Shown here one piece after another: positions 6,168 to 7,195 of a stretch of 7,195 nucleotides of DNA. The stretch is from Alphaproteobacteria bacterium. GTDB taxonomy: Bacteria; Pseudomonadota; Alphaproteobacteria; JAEULC01. Position numbers and translations under genes: made by a program. Location: assembly GCA_020851015.1 (NCBI GenBank), contig JADZDN010000386.1, positions 1 through 7,195 on the forward strand, in the 5' to 3' direction. Under the pieces are notes generated by a model. The model saw nothing but the letters and a program-made list of their open reading frames with translations, was not told the DNA's origin and did no database searches. Every line of letters begins with the position of its first letter. Position 1 is the stretch's first letter.

Positions 6168-7127
6168 CTACCGCGTCGGGACCGGCGTCTCGCCGCTGTA
6201 GTCGTAGAAGCCGCGGCCGGACTTGCGGCCCAGCCAGCCGGCCTCGACGTACTTCACCAAGAGCGGGCAGGGGCGGTACTTGGAATCCGCCAGGCCGTCG
6301 TGCAGTACGTGCATCACCGCCAGGCAGGTGTCCAGCCCGATGAAGTCGGCGAGCTGCAGCGGGCCCATCGGGTGGTGCGCGCCCAGCTTCATGGCGGTGT
6401 CGATCGCGGTCACCGATCCCACGCCCTCGTAGAGCGTGTAGACCGCCTCGTTGATCATCGGCAAAAGGATGCGGTTGACGATGAAGGCCGGGAAGTCCTC
6501 GGCCACCGCCGCCTTCTTGCCCAGGCGCAGGGTCAGTTCCTTGACCGCCTGGAAGGTCTGCTCCTCGGTCGCGATGCCGCGGATCAGCTCGACCAGCTCC
6601 ATCAGCGGCACCGGGTTCATGAAATGCATGCCCATGAACCGGCCCGGCCGGTCGGTCACGGCGGCGAGCCGGGTGATCGAGATCGACGAGGTGTTGGTGC
6701 AGATGATGGCGTCGGGCTTCAGCGAGGGGATCAGCGTCTTCAGAATCTCGCGCTTGATCTGCTCGTTCTCGGTCGCGGCCTCGATCACCACGTCGCAGTC
6801 CTGGAACAGCTTGTAGTCGATGCCGGTCTTGATGCGCTTCAGCGCCTGGGCCATGTCGTCGGCGCTGATCTTCCCGCGCTCGGCCTGGCGGCCCATGTTC
6901 TTCTTGATCGCGTCCAAGCCCGCCCTGACGCGCTCGTCGGTGACGTCGAGCAGGCGGACGTTCAGCCCCGCCAGCGCCGATACATGGGCGATGCCGTTGC
7001 CCATCTGCCCGGCGCCGATCACGCCCAAGGTCTTCAGCGTGCCGGCCTGGGGGAACGGCGCGACCTCGCCGTTGCCGGGCTTGGCGCGCGTTGTTTTTTC
7101 GGCGGCGGCAACTCTCGCGACGGCCAT
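6168..7127 (-). CDS. hbdA: 3-hydroxybutyryl-CoA dehydrogenase (3-hydroxyacyl-CoA dehydrogenase family)
   Basis: A 319-residue enzyme that reversibly oxidises 3-hydroxybutyryl-CoA to acetoacetyl-CoA with NAD(H), in fatty-acid or butanoate metabolism. The Rossmann motif is GVIGAGQMG (G38, G40, G43), with D61 at the end of strand 2 suggesting NAD rather than NADP preference. Catalytic positions keep the spacing of the human enzyme: S147 (NTSS), H168 (MHFMNPVP), E180 and N218 (VNR). The C-terminal helical domain carries HHPMGPLQLADFIGLD and ends GWLGRKSGRGFYDY, both standard. It is about 30 residues longer than most members because of an Ala/Lys-rich N-terminal extension (MAVARVAAAEKTTRAK and on to PFPQAG), which the strong Shine-Dalgarno shows to be translated. 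An upstream gene ends 39 bases before it, plausibly etfA, fitting an electron-transfer/beta-oxidation operon. Its stop lies 14 bp from the convergent EAL gene's stop, with no visible terminator. The symbol is by family; hbd and paaH are synonyms in use. Confidence 0.95.
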   Translation of the reverse strand: MAVARVAAAEKTTRAKPGNGEVAPFPQAGTLKTLGVIGAGQMGNGIAHVSALAGLNVRLLDVTDERVRAGLDAIKKNMGRQAERGKISADDMAQALKRIKTGIDYKLFQDCDVVIEAATENEQIKREILKTLIPSLKPDAIICTNTSSISITRLAAVTDRPGRFMGMHFMNPVPLMELVELIRGIATEEQTFQAVKELTLRLGKKAAVAEDFPAFIVNRILLPMINEAVYTLYEGVGSVTAIDTAMKLGAHHPMGPLQLADFIGLDTCLAVMHVLHDGLADSKYRPCPLLVKYVEAGWLGRKSGRGFYDYSGETPVPTR

Positions 7128-7136
7128 GATACCTAA

Positions 7137-7142
7137 CCTCCT
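7137..7142 (-). promoter_or_regulatory. Strong Shine-Dalgarno (AGGAGG) of the hydroxybutyryl-CoA dehydrogenase gene
   Basis: On the minus strand AGGAGG is followed by a nine-base spacer (TTAGGTATC) and then the ATG at 7127. This fixes the start and so makes the unusual N-terminal extension of the enzyme real rather than a mis-called start. Confidence 0.85.
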
Positions 7143-7166
7143 GCGCGCGACCCGATGCCTCGGGGA

Positions 7167-7195
7167 TCAGCGCGGCTTGGCGAGCTCCTGGGCCA
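7167..7195 (-). CDS. C-terminal tail of an upstream gene, possibly electron-transfer flavoprotein alpha subunit
   Basis: Only the last eight codons and the stop are inside the window: AQELAKPR followed by TGA. The evidence that it is coding is the position 39 bases before the next gene's start, on the same strand. The etfB-etfA-hbd order is common in alphaproteobacteria, and ETF-alpha often ends in a short helix of this kind, so etfA is the best guess. The sequence itself is too short to prove it, and one other minus-strand frame is also open here. Confidence 0.3.

Noticed and set aside
5526..7136. 536-codon plus-strand open frame spanning the end of the EAL gene and all of the dehydrogenase gene
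   Set aside because: Both underlying genes have intact catalytic motifs in other frames, and this frame's product is compositionally odd and unrelated to any family.

Overview
The window is very GC-rich, with strong G/C third-position bias. It reads as an alphaproteobacterial chromosome segment, probably Rhodospirillales-like. That placement is inference: it rests on the XRE regulator type, the PAS-GGDEF-EAL protein and a 3-hydroxybutyryl-CoA dehydrogenase that probably follows etfA. There are no RNA genes, insertion sequences, CRISPR arrays or phage genes.

Left block (about 1-3653, all minus strand, so transcribed right to left): an XRE-family regulator, then a periplasmic amino-acid-type binding protein without a visible transporter, then a large TPR-methyltransferase fusion, then the N-terminal part of a GT39/ArnT-type membrane glycosyltransferase running off the left edge. 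The last two overlap by 4 bp (GTGA) and are almost certainly co-translated, so the methyltransferase probably works with the glycosyltransferase, perhaps on an envelope lipid or glycan (inference).

Middle block (about 3654-4503): the regulator's 225-bp upstream region carries two inverted 19-bp copies of an AT-rich motif. Next comes a small unrecognised minus-strand protein of 138 residues. It is separated from the plus-strand c-di-GMP gene by a 208-bp divergent promoter region with one sigma70-like and one sigma54-like candidate.

Right block (4504-7195): a PAS-GGDEF-EAL protein whose cyclase site is degenerate (GRDTF), whose inhibitory RxxD site is kept, and whose EAL phosphodiesterase site is complete. 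Convergent with it, 14 bp away, is a 3-hydroxybutyryl-CoA dehydrogenase with a strong Shine-Dalgarno and an unusual N-terminal extension. The last bases hold the tail of an upstream gene, plausibly electron-transfer flavoprotein alpha. No wholly new system is evident. The most worthwhile leads are the split-function c-di-GMP protein, the methyltransferase-glycosyltransferase pair and the regulator's inverted motif.
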